In this document: in pieces, positions 48,626-59,539 of the stretch | Layout: each line of letters opens with the position of its first letter | Position numbering within the stretch: the stretch's first letter is position 1 | Program-made: the position numbers and the translations under genes | Assembly (NCBI RefSeq): GCF_040939455.1 | Contig: NC_134119.1 | Span: forward strand, 15,488,501-15,552,500 | Source of the DNA: Microcebus murinus | Taxonomy: Eukaryota > Chordata > Mammalia > Primates > Cheirogaleidae | DNA length: 64,000 bases | Reading direction: 5' to 3' | The notes under the pieces: model-generated | What the model saw: only the letters and a program-made list of their open reading frames with translations | What the model was told of the DNA's origin: nothing | Database searches by the model: none

Positions 48626-48784
48626 ACTAATGGACTTATTGGTTGTCCAAATGTGCTGGTCTCTGTGCTAGGTGCTAGGGGATAAGTGCCAAGTTGGGCA
48701 ATTTCAGAAAGCTTCCAGGAAGGAGGGAGGCTTGATCTGGGTATTTTAAGATGGGAAAGATTCACAGCAAGGGGAGGATCTTTC

Positions 48785-48900
48785 AACCATCAAGTCTTTA
48801 TTGCATGCCTCTGTGTGCAGGCCTCTGCCCAAAGTTTGGAGATTCGTTGGTGAAGAGGATGGATAAAGTGGCTGCCCTCAAGAAGCTTATATTCTAGTGT
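48785..48900 (-). repeat. L2 3' end, antisense
   Basis: 'gtctttattgcatgcctctg', 'agattcgttggtgaagagga' and 'gctgccctcaagaagcttat' are the reversed L2 terminus. It runs up to the hAT-like element. Confidence 0.7.
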
Positions 48901-49225
48901 AATGCTATCCAGTAGAAATGCAATGTGAGTCACATATGTCATTTAAATTTTTCTGGTAGCCACATTAAACATATAAAAAGAGATAGATGAAATTAACTTT
49001 AATTATCTGTTTAACTCATTATATTCAAAATGTTACTTCAACATGCAATCAGTACAAAAAGTACTAATGAGATATTTTGCTTTTTTGTGTACTAAATAAG
49101 CCTTTGAAGTCTGGTGTGTATTTTATACTTAGAGCACAAGTCAATTTGGACTAGTCATGTTTCAAGTGTTGAGCAGCCTTGTGTGACTAGTAGCTGGCAT
49201 ATTGGATAGTGCAGGTCTTGTGAGT
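48896..49225. repeat. Non-autonomous hAT-type DNA element
   Basis: The left end 'aatgctatccagtagaaatg' and right end 'catattggatagtgcaggtc' are inverted partners. The AT-rich body carries 'tctggtagccacattaaaca' and 'tgtgactagtagctggcata'. Complete or nearly so. It splits L2 sequence on both sides (48785-48900 and 49260-49690). Confidence 0.7.
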
Positions 49226-49259
49226 AAACAAAAGATCATAAGGTAACGGCCAGTAGTTG

Positions 49260-49900
49260 AAAGTTCTACAAAGCAAATAAAGCACAGTAAGGGGTAGATA
49301 ATGTAGATAACAGTAGTCAGGGAAGGACTGTTTGTGTAGGTGATACTGCTGAAAGAAGTAAGGTGATGAACTATGGGAATATCTAGAAAGAATGTTCTAG
49401 GCAGAAGTAACAGCAAGTACAAGGGCCCTGTGGCAGGAGCATGCCTGGAAATGTTCAGTGGATACAAGAATGTGTGGGGGGGTCTGAGTGCAGGGTGAGG
49501 GGGAAGTGTGGCTCGTGTAGGGCCTGGTAAGCCATGGTAAGGTCTTGGGCTTGATTCTAAGTATGGATAGGACCAGTGGAGGGGTGGGAACATGGGGTGA
49601 CCTGATCTCACTTATGTTGTCAGAAGGTCACTTGTGCTGCTGGTGGAGACTGGACTCTAAGGAAGTCCATGACTCTAAGGGAGCAAGAATAGACATGGAA
49701 TGATTTGGACAAGAGGCATGGAAGTGTACGATCATGATCATTCGCTCAGTGAGCATTTACTGACCAGCTACAAAGTACAGAGCATCATGTCAGGCATGGG
49801 GGACACAATGGGCAAGATGCGTCCACAGTGACCCTCAGGGGAAGCTCAGGCTAGCCAGCACGTGATCAGTTGGTTCACGGCAGAAAGGCTGAGTGGAGGA
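49260..49900 (-). repeat. L2 LINE copies, antisense
   Basis: 49260-49690 has 'aatgttctaggcagaagtaa', 'caagggccctgtggcaggag', 'gtaagccatggtaaggtctt' and 'ggtgacctgatctcacttat'. 49735-49900 starts a second terminus ('cattcgctcagtgagcattt', 'agagcatcatgtcaggcatg'). Both fit the reversed L2 3' region. Confidence 0.65.
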
Positions 49901-50444
49901 GCAGGGGGAGAAGGCGGGCAGCCATTCTGTTGAGGAGGCAGGTGTGATGCCATCTGCTGCGTGCTGATTTGATTATCTTTGACTCTGTCTTGGCTTGAAT
50001 TCCTTTCTCTTTTGATTTTGAAGAATCAGAAGATTTTTGTGGCTGTTTATTTTTGTTTTTGCCATCTCCCCCCCTTTTCCCTTTATTGTGCTCTGACTTT
50101 TGAGAGGCAGCTATCACTAATCAGTACTGGACAAAGCTAATATGTTTTTCTATACATCTTTCTTAGCCTGTGAAGCATGTTTGTAGTTGTTGATTTGCTG
50201 TTCCTTATTCATTCATGCATGCATTTATCTGTTCAGCAGACATTAAGTGCTTTCTGCTTGTGAGAAACTGCTTTTTTCTTGTATGAGATTTTCCTTGGAG
50301 GATGGCCTTTGGACAGTGGCTTGATTAAATTAGTGACGTTTCTTTGGGGATTTCACTGTCCCGTAATCCCAGACTTTTGCACCATGCTCAGTGGGTGCAG
50401 GGTGTGACAGGAATGGATGTGGAAAGGTAGGTAAATAAGATGGT

Positions 50445-50640
50445 CCTAAGGTTGCATCCTAGCATTGCCACTACCTACCTGTGTGGTTTTACAAATGGTA
50501 CTTAGTCTTCTGATCTCATCCTTTCTCATCTGTACGGTGAGGATAATAATAGCTTATATTGATAGGGTTATTTTAAGGGTTTAAGGAATTAATGGCTGTA
50601 AAGTGCTTACACAGGTAACTGTTATAATTGTGTTTTGTAC
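50445..50640 (+). repeat. MIR SINE, sense
   Basis: 'gcattgccactacctacctg', 'cctttctcatctgtacggtg', 'aggataataatagcttatat' and 'aagtgcttacacaggtaact' follow the sense MIR order. 50640-50880 shows nothing; 50880-51000 is a weak antisense L2 terminus. Confidence 0.85.
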
Positions 50641-51020
50641 CTAGGATTTTGCATGAATATTGTGGTGGTGGGAGCAGAATCTTGTATAACTCAGGAATGT
50701 GTTAAGTGTGAGTTCTGCTGTATAGATAATAAAGTAAGTAGGTGTTTGGAGAAAGGAAGATAAGCATGAGCCTAAGTCTACAAGCCAGGTTTTATGGGGG
50801 AAGTTGAGCTTTCGAGGTACAAATAGGCTTAGCTGGTGAAAAGTAGAAGCTTTCTTGTTGACCTTGTCATCCACCCCAGCCACAGAGCTTTTATTGAGCC
50901 CCTTCCTTGGCCAGGGATGAATCAGAGCATGATCCCTGCTCTCAAGTAGCTCACGATCTCATGGGAACAACAGAAATGAAGAAAGCCTAAAAAAATGTCT
51001 AGTTAACAATGTTGCATTCA

Positions 51021-51312
51021 GGCGGGCATGGTGGTTCACACCCGTAATCCTAGCACTCTGGGAGGCTGAGACCTGAGGACTGCTTGAGCCCAGGAGTTCG
51101 AGACCAGCCTGAGCAAGACCCCATCTCTCCTAAAAATAGAAAAAAAAATTAGCTGGGTGTGGTGGTGTGTGCTTGTGGTCCCAGCTACAGGAGGTTGAGG
51201 CAGGAGGATTGCTTGAGCCCATGAGTTGGAGGGTGCAGTGAGCTACCATGATGCCAATACACTCTACTCAGGGCAACAGAGCAAGATTCTGTTTCAAAAA
51301 AAAATTTTTTTT
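51021..51312 (+). repeat. Alu SINE, sense
   Basis: It starts 'ggcgggcatggtggttcaca', with both arms and an A-rich linker near 51132-51150. It ends in A then T runs. ttgcattca flanks it at 51012-51020 and 51313-51321 as a 9-bp duplication. Confidence 0.9.
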
Positions 51313-51464
51313 TTGCATTCAAGGCATGACAGTGTGTGGGGATGGGGGATATTGGGTGGACCTTCTTCTGAGGGCCGGAGAAACATCCTAGAGGATACCG
51401 TAGCTGAGGGCAGGGCTCCTCTGCAGGACAAATCAACCAGGCAGACAAGGCCACCAGCAACATT

Positions 51465-51769
51465 TTAACACATTGACTGCCACACTAGAAAAAAATGTTT
51501 TTCCTTGGGGCCATGGTGTTTTATTATAAAAATAGAATAAAAACTTTGAAAATAAAGCAATCCTTTCTAATTTAAGGAAAAATTTATTATTTTTCATTGT
51601 TTTCTATGCTTGAGTTATATGCAATTAAATTGTCAATATTAATTGTAGCAATAAGAACATCAACAAGTAAGATTTTCACGAACCAACTGCAGTTACATAT
51701 GCTTCACGAGGCCCCAGGCTCAAAACTAGTGTGAGTTGAATACAACGCACACGGCAGTTAAGGTGTTAA
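51465..51769. mobile_element. piggyBac-like MITE bounded by TTAA sites
   Basis: The 297-bp element (51469-51765) lies between two TTAA tetranucleotides (51465-51468 and 51766-51769). Its ends are inverted: cacattgactgcc on the left, and caccttaactgcc read inward from the right (11 of 13 identical). The body is AT-rich without a long frame. TTAA duplication plus short CAC-starting TIRs is diagnostic of piggyBac-type cut-and-paste elements. It has no transposase, so it would need one in trans. I recall piggyBac elements being described from mouse lemur, but cannot match this copy to a named family. Confidence 0.75.
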
Positions 51770-52140
51770 GCAGAGAGGGTACAGAGGCCCCAGACTGTGG
51801 AGTGTGATTAGGTAGCTGCAGAGCATCATGAAATGACCAGAACTTCAGATGGGAGGTGAGAGTGGGGGCTGGAGAGGTGGGAGGTCCCGATTGTGGGGTG
51901 CTTGTTTGACCGGTTGTGCTCTTTGGACTTTTTTTTTTCTTCCCATCCATTCTTCTAAAAATGATTTAACTTTTAGCTATTTCTGTAGATGATGGAAGCC
52001 GTTTTATAAATGGGTATACCATGATGAACTTTGTGTATTAGTAAGACTGGAAGTGAGACTGCCAGCTGCCGGAGCTATTTGGGAGACCGATTGTGTGAGG
52101 CTGGACAAAGCGAGGCCAGAACTAGTGCTTTGCAGTTGGA

Positions 52141-52360
52141 GTGGATCCACTCTCCCACTCAGCTACCCACCAAGCCATCCACTCACCCAGCCAGCCATCT
52201 GTCCACCTACCCACCATTCACCCCCCTACCCATGCAACCACCCACCTACCCATGCAACCACCCACCTACCCATGTAACCACCTGACCAGTCATCTGTCCA
52301 GCCACCCAAACCCCATCAGTCACCTACCCATCAGATCAACCAGCCATCTGTCCATCATTT
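52141..52360. repeat. CCA/CCC-rich imperfect repeat with a 20-bp tandem core
   Basis: The whole tract is made of CCATC, CCACC and CTACC words. At 52225-52284 a 20-bp unit (cctacccatgcaaccaccca) is repeated three times, the third with changes. Frames across it are Pro/Thr/His-rich artefacts. Confidence 0.9.
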
Positions 52361-52369
52361 ATTACACTT

Positions 52370-52740
52370 TCCTCTGTCCTAGGCTCTGTGCCAGATGCTC
52401 AGGATACCATGGTAAGCAAGGCCAGCCACTTTCCAGTCCCTTCTAGACATTACAATCTAGTTGGGGAGACAGACATGAAAATCCCACAAATGAGTGTGCA
52501 TTTAGAGGCTAAGGGAAGTGCTCTAGAAGAAAAGGAAAAAGCCTCTGTAAGAGCCTCTAACCAGAGGGGCCTGGGAAATCTGCCTGGAGGAAGGGACATC
52601 TAAGCTAACTCCTGAAGGACTGGAGAAATAATTAAGAGGAAGAATTCATAGTGACTGGCAAGATGGAGGTTGGGGAAGGGGAAGGGGCGACAACTCCAGG
52701 TGATGATGGGGGTGGCCTGGGTGACATGGTCTTTGGCCAG
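52370..52740 (-). repeat. L2 LINE 3' region, antisense
   Basis: 'ctctgtgccagatgctcagg', 'cattacaatctagttgggga', 'atctgcctggaggaagggac' and 'taactcctgaaggactggag' are in reversed L2 order. Confidence 0.75.
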
Positions 52741-53094
52741 TTTCTAAACAATGCTGAATGTATTATTCACTGTGCTAAAACACACTGGAGAGAGCTGTGC
52801 GAGAGGTTAGTGTGGACTCACTGATGGGTTCCGAGGGTCCTGACTCTTTCTCATGTGATGGTTCCCCCAAATCTGTTTCTTTTCCTTCTTAGTCAAAAGA
52901 GAATGAACTGACTCCTGGGGACCTCTTCTTCCCACCTCTTGTCCGTAACATATCATAACCTAGACCTCAGTGTATTTCTAGAAAGAGGTTCCATCTGCCC
53001 ATCATTATCATTGATCATTGATTATTGATTGCTTGGTTGGTTGATTCATCACACATGAGGTATTTAAAGATTGCTGGTTATGTGCCAGGCCTTG

Positions 53095-53730
53095 TGCTAG
53101 ACTAGCAGTTCTCAAAGTTTGCTGTGAGACCCCTTCAACTCTTAAAAAAATTATTGAGCACCAAAGAGCTTTTGTTTTTGCCATATGAGAAATTAAAATC
53201 TATATTTAACCTATACTTACCATATTAGAAATTAAGATAAAAAACTTTTTTTTTTTTTTTTTTGATACAGAGTCTCACTCTGTTGCCCAGGCTAAAGTGC
53301 CATGGCATCAGCCTAGCCTACAGCAACCTCGAATTCCTGGGCTCAAGCAATCCTTCTGCCTCAGCCGCCTGTGTAGCTGGGACTACAGGCATGTGCCACC
53401 ATGCCTGGCTAATATTTTTTTCTATATATTATTAGTTGGCCAATTAATTTCTTTCTATTTTTAGTAGAGACAGGTCTCGATCTTGCTCAGGCTGGTTTCT
53501 AACTCCTGACCTTGAGCAGTCCTCCAGCCTCAGCCTCCCAGAGTGCTAGGATTACAGGTGTCAGCCACCGCGCCTGGCCAAAATAGAAACTTTTAGCACA
53601 TAGGGCTACATAAACACATGTTCTCTTAGCCATCAGAAAGGTGAGCATGAAAAAGGCAAATGGTGCCCTGGTGTCACTGTGAAAACTTTGCAGAGCCTCC
53701 CCAAACCTTTAAAAACCACTGAGCTGCTCT
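53095..53730. repeat. hAT-Charlie-type element split by an Alu
   Basis: The left part 'agactagcagttctcaaagt' to 'attaagataaaaaacttttt' and the right part 'gaaacttttagcacataggg' to 'acctttaaaaaccactgagc' belong together. The left has the reversed words of the 39390-39730 copy ('gagcaccaaagagcttttgt'). The Alu entered inside the AT-rich body. Confidence 0.65.
53245..53580 (-). repeat. Strepsirrhine-type Alu SINE, antisense, full length
   Basis: It starts with a T-run, ends 'gtcagccaccgcgcctggcc', and holds both arms. The linker reads 'atatattattagttggccaa' and 'ttaatttctttctattttta', the reverse of the extended linker of the 19591 copy. An imperfect duplication ending in aactttt/aaactttt is on both sides. 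Confidence 0.93.
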
Positions 53731-53734
53731 GCGT

Positions 53735-56275
53735 GTTGGAGACACGTGGTGTCTGAGCTCGGCATAGTCCTTGCCTTGACACAAGGCCCTGTGGCACTGT
53801 TGGAAGCCTGTGGGGTCTCACTGAGATTTGGGGCATCAGGGAAGGTGCTTGGAGGGAGAGACATCTCAGCCAGGACCTGAAGTGGGGACTAGCCTGGAAG
53901 GACAGGTGTAGCGGTGGAGAGAGTGGCGTGTGTGTGTGTGTGTGGGGGGGGTGGAGTGGGGACAGAGACCTCATTTGAGGACCTGAACGGCTACATGTTA
54001 ATATTGCATTCCCTTGGCTGATACCAGCAGTTTGATTTCTTCACGTGGCTTCAGCATGGTGTGGTTTTATCCACTTATTGTCAGAGGCGCACATGGCTGT
54101 TCTCACGTCCCTGCTCTGTGTGACTTTAGAGCGCTAAGGGCCTCCTTGTGTTAGAGAGCCTCCTATTTCAAGTGCTGAACCAGGTCTGTCAAGTTTTGAA
54201 AACGCCAACAGACAGAGCCACGAAACACAAAGAGGGTGCGCAGGGAGGTGTCAGTGTGCGTAGAAAAGGGGCTGAATTAAAAGGCATGATTAATCCTGAA
54301 AGAACGGAAGGGTGATACTTGAGAGTTGAGGACCTGAGGGAAACAGAAGTGGAACTGCTCATTTGATGTCATCGTCTTATCTCCAGATGAGCCCTCTTGG
54401 CCTCAGACAGTGAGTGGCATTGCATTATGTGTGAGCTCCAGCCCCCTCCTTCCCTCCTGCTTTGCAGTGAGGTCCAAAGTAGAGGTGCCACTGTTCCGCC
54501 AGGTGCAACTTGAGCTTTCCTTGCCCTCCCGTGGCTGCTGTGGGAGGGGGCTGCTTTCCTGGGCACAGACTCCTTGGTCAGCTGAGCCACAGAAATGAGG
54601 CCAGACCTGTTTTGCTCTCTGTGTCTGTTTTATGGAGGAACTCGATGATATCAGAGGGCTTTCTTACCTCAGGCCCTCCTGGCTGGAGGATGAGGTTATT
54701 TCTTTCATTTCTGCCTGCAAATTGTGGTAGCGTATTCAATTTCAAGGATTCTGGGATGAATTCTTGAGTGACAAGAGCCTGCTATTATTGTACCTGCTTT
54801 TCAGCTTGGGGGATTGGCAGCCTGAACCTTCAGAGGTTGCACACCCTGAGGGCTCAGGAGGTGAAGATATTCTCAAGGAGTCGGAGGGAATGGAAGTAAT
54901 GGAGATGCAGCCCACGCTGAAAAAACAGCAGGCAGTGAGAGAGAAAGCCCCCTCGCTGGTGGTTTCTTTAATAAATCCTAAATAAGAAATTAGAAGCCCT
55001 GAGCAAATCACACCTTGTTTGTCCCTAGCTGGGTTAAATCATATTTTGTTTTGTTAAAAGTAAGCTTGATTATTTCCATCACATCAGCGAGGATTTTCAT
55101 CGCTTCTCTGTCCTTTAGAGGTACCGTGGATTGTAAAAGAGAACATAGTACTGCAGATAGTATGTGATGGTAGTTTGAGAAGCCACAATCAGATCCTTTG
55201 GATTTGCTGCCAATTAGTCATTTAAGAAAGTTTCTTACTGTTGTAGACAAAATCTCGTGCCTCGTCTCATAATGCCTGCAGGGCTCTCAGCTCCCATGTC
55301 TGGGGAGTAGGCTGGGAGCAGCTGACTGGCGGGTTGGACCCTGGGGCGCCCAGAGCCCCTTCTGGGGAAGGTGCTGCTTAGCGCCCACCCCCACTTTCCC
55401 CTGGAAAGTGGGCACAGGACGGCCACGTGGCCTCATGTCTTGGAAAGTCGGAAATCCAGGCTCTTCTGTAAAATCTTATTTTTAAAACATTGGCAACTAA
55501 TTAAACATGTTTTAGAGCACCAGTCCTACACCCTGGATACCATCTTCAAAATTCTGGTTTAGAATGAATGTTTAAAAATCTTCTTTATTTGATTTTATTT
55601 AAAATTGTTTGGACTATTTTCTCTTACCAATTTCCTACAATATTAGTGTTTTCAGTATTTTGGGAGGTATTTTTGAGTAGACTTTGCTCATCTCATTGTT
55701 GTGCCACAAGCAGCCTTGGATTTCTCTTACTGCTTAGAGAAGCCAGTCCCGGTGGCCACACAGATCCAGGGAAGGGGGACTTCTTGGGGATGATACAGCC
55801 AGGAACCTGGGCCTCCTGCAAGATCCAGCTCTGAAAGGAGTTTCTGCAAACTGGGCTGGCCATGCTGGACAGTGATTTGAGCCTGCGTTAACTGTTGTCC
55901 ACCATGTGCTTAGGATCCATCCTCTGAACCTCTGGCTCCCTGTGAGGTGGACAGTGCAGGCAAGACTTGTCCCTATTTTAGGGATGAGTAGACAGGCTGA
56001 ATGGTTGTCAAAGCCTCGGTCAGTTAGAGATAAGTGAAAGAATTTTCAGGTTTCTGATAGTCTTACTTATGAATAATGGCCTCTGAATTGTGTTGATGAT
56101 GATAAAGACATTTGACGAACCAACTTAATGAAGATCTTCATGAAGTTGACTATATGGTGGTTTTTCATTTTTATGACATCTGGCCAGAAAATTTGGCAAA
56201 ATGTATTTTCTAGTTTCCCTCTATTTCCCCCCATTTTGGGAAAGGGTCGGAAAGGTTATGTTAAAATGAACCTCC
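53735..56275. other. Intron DNA, mostly without recognised elements
   Basis: A short (TG)n/(G)n run lies at 53927-53950. The rest, including the CpG-bearing stretch near 55080-55440, shows no repeat or exon I can name. Frames of 60-113 codons here have no recognisable protein features. Confidence 0.4.
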
Positions 56276-56279
56276 CTGC

Positions 56280-56405
56280 AAGAGCATACGCTCCGGGAGG
56301 GCAGGGCTCTTTGTTGGTTTTGATCACTGGTGTTATGTCTAGTGCTGCCAGTGGCACCTGGCACATGGTGGAGACATGGTAAACACTGGTTGAATAAATG
56401 GATGG
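56280..56405 (+). repeat. L2 LINE 3' terminus, sense
   Basis: 'ccgggagggcagggctcttt', 'gcacctggcacatggtggag' and 'actggttgaataaatggatg' are the last bases of L2. Confidence 0.85.
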
Positions 56406-56419
56406 ATCTTGATTTTTGT

Positions 56420-56740
56420 GGTGGAAATGAATGCATTAATAGAGTATCTGCTCCGTGGCTGGCCTTGTGTTGCCTGCTTTCTCCTGTCACATCTTTTAAC
56501 AAAAAATTGCTTATCAGTGTAGTGCAACAACCACAGCATTGCCGTGTACTTTTTGAGTAACCGTGTGTGATAGGATTTATTCAACGCCATTATACAGGTG
56601 AGAAAACCAAGGTTCAGCAAAGTTCCATAATGTGCCCAGAGTCACAAAGCTGCTAAGAGGATTTCAACCCAGGTTCCCCGAAGCTCAGTGTCCCCTCCCC
56701 AAGTTCTTATACTATTGTGCTTCACAACATAAACGTTAGG
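56420..56740 (-). repeat. MIR SINE, antisense
   Basis: 'cgccattatacaggtgagaa', 'aaccaaggttcagcaaagtt', 'gtgcccagagtcacaaagct' and 'gatttcaacccaggttcccc' are reversed MIR motifs. 56740-57520 after it shows no element I can name. Confidence 0.8.
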
Positions 56741-57524
56741 TGCTAGGCTTGACAAAAGAGTTACAAGAAATCAAAACTGCAACTTATTCCACTATGACTC
56801 AAAGTGAAATCTTTTGAAGAAAAAGTCCTGCAATTTAGTTTGAACTTTTCCCAATACCTCTCTCCTAACTGGTATACAGTATTTAGCTGGTGGTGTTGTA
56901 AAGGAATCAATCTTCTTTTTACAGGCCAGCTATTGTATTTTTTTCCCCAAACACTGTCACTGAGAGCATTTTTGTAAAATAGAAATCTGGGAGGAGGGTT
57001 ATAGTGATGATGTGGATGGAGAGCAGAGAGCACACAGTTCCTTGTGGGTCACGGTGCTGTGGCACTAAAGTAGAGTAGCTTTGGGCATCTGTTTTAGCGT
57101 CTGAACCCAGAAAAGCAAAAAGAAGTATTTATGCTCTTCTGTTCTCAATGTTTAAACTTAATAACCCCTTGTAAATTTTTACCTTTTTAAATGAGTATGT
57201 TGCTTTGGGTCTCTTGAGGAAGCATATCAAAGATGTTTGGCCATATGCACACCTTGTTTTTTCTCTTTTGTGTGACTATCAAAAGGAGACAAAAGATCCC
57301 CTTTCCCCCATGCCTTGATCCTGGAGTCAGAGACAGAGCTGTGGGTCTGCGGGAAGAGCTGATCTTCATTTCTGCCTTTGGAGTTAACATTTGCCAAGTG
57401 AACTGATGTTTATGGGGAAAATGCATCTGCAATTAAAAATTAAAAATGTACACTAAACTTTGAAGCATTAGTTTAACTGTAGTGCTTGAGTTCAAGAATA
57501 GCGTCTTGTTTTTAGTTCAACTGT

Positions 57525-58260
57525 TTCATTCATTCTTGCATTTATTTGCTTATACATTTATTCATTCATCCAAGTGCTTGCTGTATAGGACAGTGGTAGG
57601 TATTGTAAGATATGTAAAAAGTAGGGCATCATCTGTGCCCTCAGGAAGCATCTAGACTGGTGGGGAAGACGAGCATGTAGTTGCCCAGTAATAAACAGGT
57701 CAAATGTGGTCACTGCTGTAGTGTCTTACGGAATGCCACACAGAAGATACTTGCTAGGAGGAATCTGGGAAGGCTTCCTAGAGGAGGAGACATTTTTATG
57801 GGCTTGGAAGGGTAAGTCAGATGGAGGAGATAGGAACCGTAGGGCTGAGGGGAATCTTACCCTTTTCCCCGAAAGTTCACTGAAAGATTAAGGTTGATTA
57901 ATAAGAGAAAGGTTTATTTATTGTGTCTACGGGGAGAATTACAGAGTGATTATTTAATATCTCAGTGGCATCTAGATATTTTTATACCTGTCTTTTGGGG
58001 AGGAGGATGAGTGGTATAGCTGGTGCACGTGGAAAATAAACCTTTCTCTTATTAATCTGCCTTAATTATGAGTTAATGTTTTAGTGAACTTCGGGGTAAG
58101 GTAGAAGTTTCCCTTCATCCCTACAGTACATTTCAGGCAGAAGGACCAGCGTGAGCAAGGGCCAGAGACAGGTCTTTGTGAGTCCGGTGAGTCCTGCAAG
58201 AAGGCACACTTTGGAATGGGCCAGAGCGAGTGTAGGGCTGTGTGGTGGGAGATGAGGCTG
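57525..58260 (-). repeat. L2 LINE 3' region, antisense, interrupted
   Basis: The first part (57525-57838) runs from 'ttcattcattcttgcattta' through 'ggtggggaagacgagcatgt' to 'aggaatctgggaaggcttcc'. It resumes after the long-TIR element with 'catttcaggcagaaggacca' and 'gcgtgagcaagggccagaga' (58128 on). The two halves join in L2 order, so the element at 57839-58124 is a later insertion. Confidence 0.7.
57839..58124. mobile_element. Unrecognised element with long terminal inverted repeats
   Basis: The left arm (57839-57919) and the reverse complement of the right arm (58034-58124) align along their whole length. Both open with gtaggg, share ccccgaa and gttcact in the middle, and finish with a 24-base perfect match (57896-57919 against 58034-58057). 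Indels of a few bases plus one of about 10 separate them. The loop is 114 bp with no frame. The element interrupts an L2. A target duplication is not clear. A foldback or long-TIR MITE is the simplest reading; an LTR with internal symmetry is less likely. Family not recognised. Confidence 0.7.
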
Positions 58261-58276
58261 GGTGGGCTTCTTATGT

Positions 58277-58391
58277 CCCCCCCCCCCCCGTGCCCCCCCA
58301 TGCCTCCCTCGTGCAGGCCCCCCCCATGCCTCCCTCGTGCAGGCCCCCCCCATGCCTCCCTCATGCAGGGCCCCCCACTCCCCCCGTGCCT
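58277..58391. repeat. C-rich minisatellite, 26-bp period
   Basis: A run of 13 or 14 C is followed by three copies of a unit built on catgcctccctcgtgcagg plus a C-run, starting at 58299, 58325 and 58351. A partial fourth copy follows. The minus strand is G-rich and could form quadruplexes. Confidence 0.92.
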
Positions 58392-58399
58392 GCTGCATT

Positions 58400-59285
58400 T
58401 GATGACTTTTGCCCTGTTTAGAGAGTAATCCTGGTGTGGATCCTTTAAATGTTCTGACAGCTCCTTGTGTTCCCGTGGGAGCCCAAGCTTACATAACCCC
58501 CATCTTCAGGAGAATGTAGCTGAAATCAAATTAGTGGTGCTAGCTTTGCTCTCAGCAGTTCCCCATGGCTTTGAAGTATTGATTGCTCGAGTTCCCGTAA
58601 CCTTTTACAATGCGGACTCTTTAGTAGCACTTAACCTCTCTGGGCCCCAGTGCCTCTGTATGTGAGATGAGGTCACGGGCTAAGTCTCTTCCTCTCTTCT
58701 GAGTCTGTCCGTTCTTGTCAAACCCTCCATTTCCCTGAACCTCACTTTGACTCTTGAGCCCCTTACCATCTTGGTCCCCAGATGTTCTCCCTGGAGAGTA
58801 TCCAGAATTCCCTGTGAAAGTGTCATTGTCATCTTTAGTCTTGAGCAGGATTTAGTCCTTTATGGTAATGTATGAAATTCTTCAGCTGTCTGCCAGCTTT
58901 TCTCACCTGAGACCAGGGTTCCAAGACAGAATGAAGTCCTGGTGCACTGAGCAAGGTGTCTGTTATATGTGATGAGTGGATCTCTCTGCAGTGTTTCTAG
59001 AATGATTGTAGTTGTTTGCCTTCTTTAAGCAAAGTAGGAAAATAGTTACTCAAACAACTTCGGCGTTCGAGGGTTCAGAAGAGGAGCTATCCCAGTTGGA
59101 AGCCAATGGTGAGAACCCAAAAGGCAGAGTCCTCTTGGACTTTTGTTCTGGAATTGGGGCTGGGTGGATTGGGCTCCATTCAAAACAAGGGATGAGGCCA
59201 CCATTTAGTGAAACACTGTCTCATAAGGAGCTGAGAGGCAGTTGAGTGTTCACATTCTTGAGCAATCCCAGCTCCTCAGAGCTGA
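58400..59285. other. Intron DNA, nothing recognised
   Basis: No repeat or exon stands out. A 77-codon frame at 59012-59245 matches nothing I know. Confidence 0.4.
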
Positions 59286-59289
59286 GCAG

Positions 59290-59420
59290 GACAGCACAGA
59301 GCTAGGGCAGTGGTCCCAAACCTGGCTTGTCGTCCAAATCTCCTAGGTGGTTAAAAAGTATGGATTCCTGGGCCCCTGTCCTGGAAACTCTTGTAGGTCT
59401 GGATTGGGGCTCTTCAGATG
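59290..59420 (+). repeat. MER5A-like hAT fragment
   Basis: 'cagtggtcccaaacctggct', 'ccaaatctcctaggtggtta' and 'aaaagtatggattcctgggc' follow the MER5A-type order. Confidence 0.55.
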
Positions 59421-59539
59421 ACCCTGTTGGTCAACTGGCCTGGAGACTAGCTGGGCTGACCCTGTCGTCTGGATACATCTCCACTCCCACACCCTGGGCC
59501 AGCATCCCTGGTGCAGCGTCTGTATGGGCTCCATGCTAC

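Noticed and set aside
51232..52446. Overlapping frames in the Alu and in the CCA-rich repeat
   Set aside because: They are repeat translations (Pro/Thr/His-rich or Alu antisense) without gene features.
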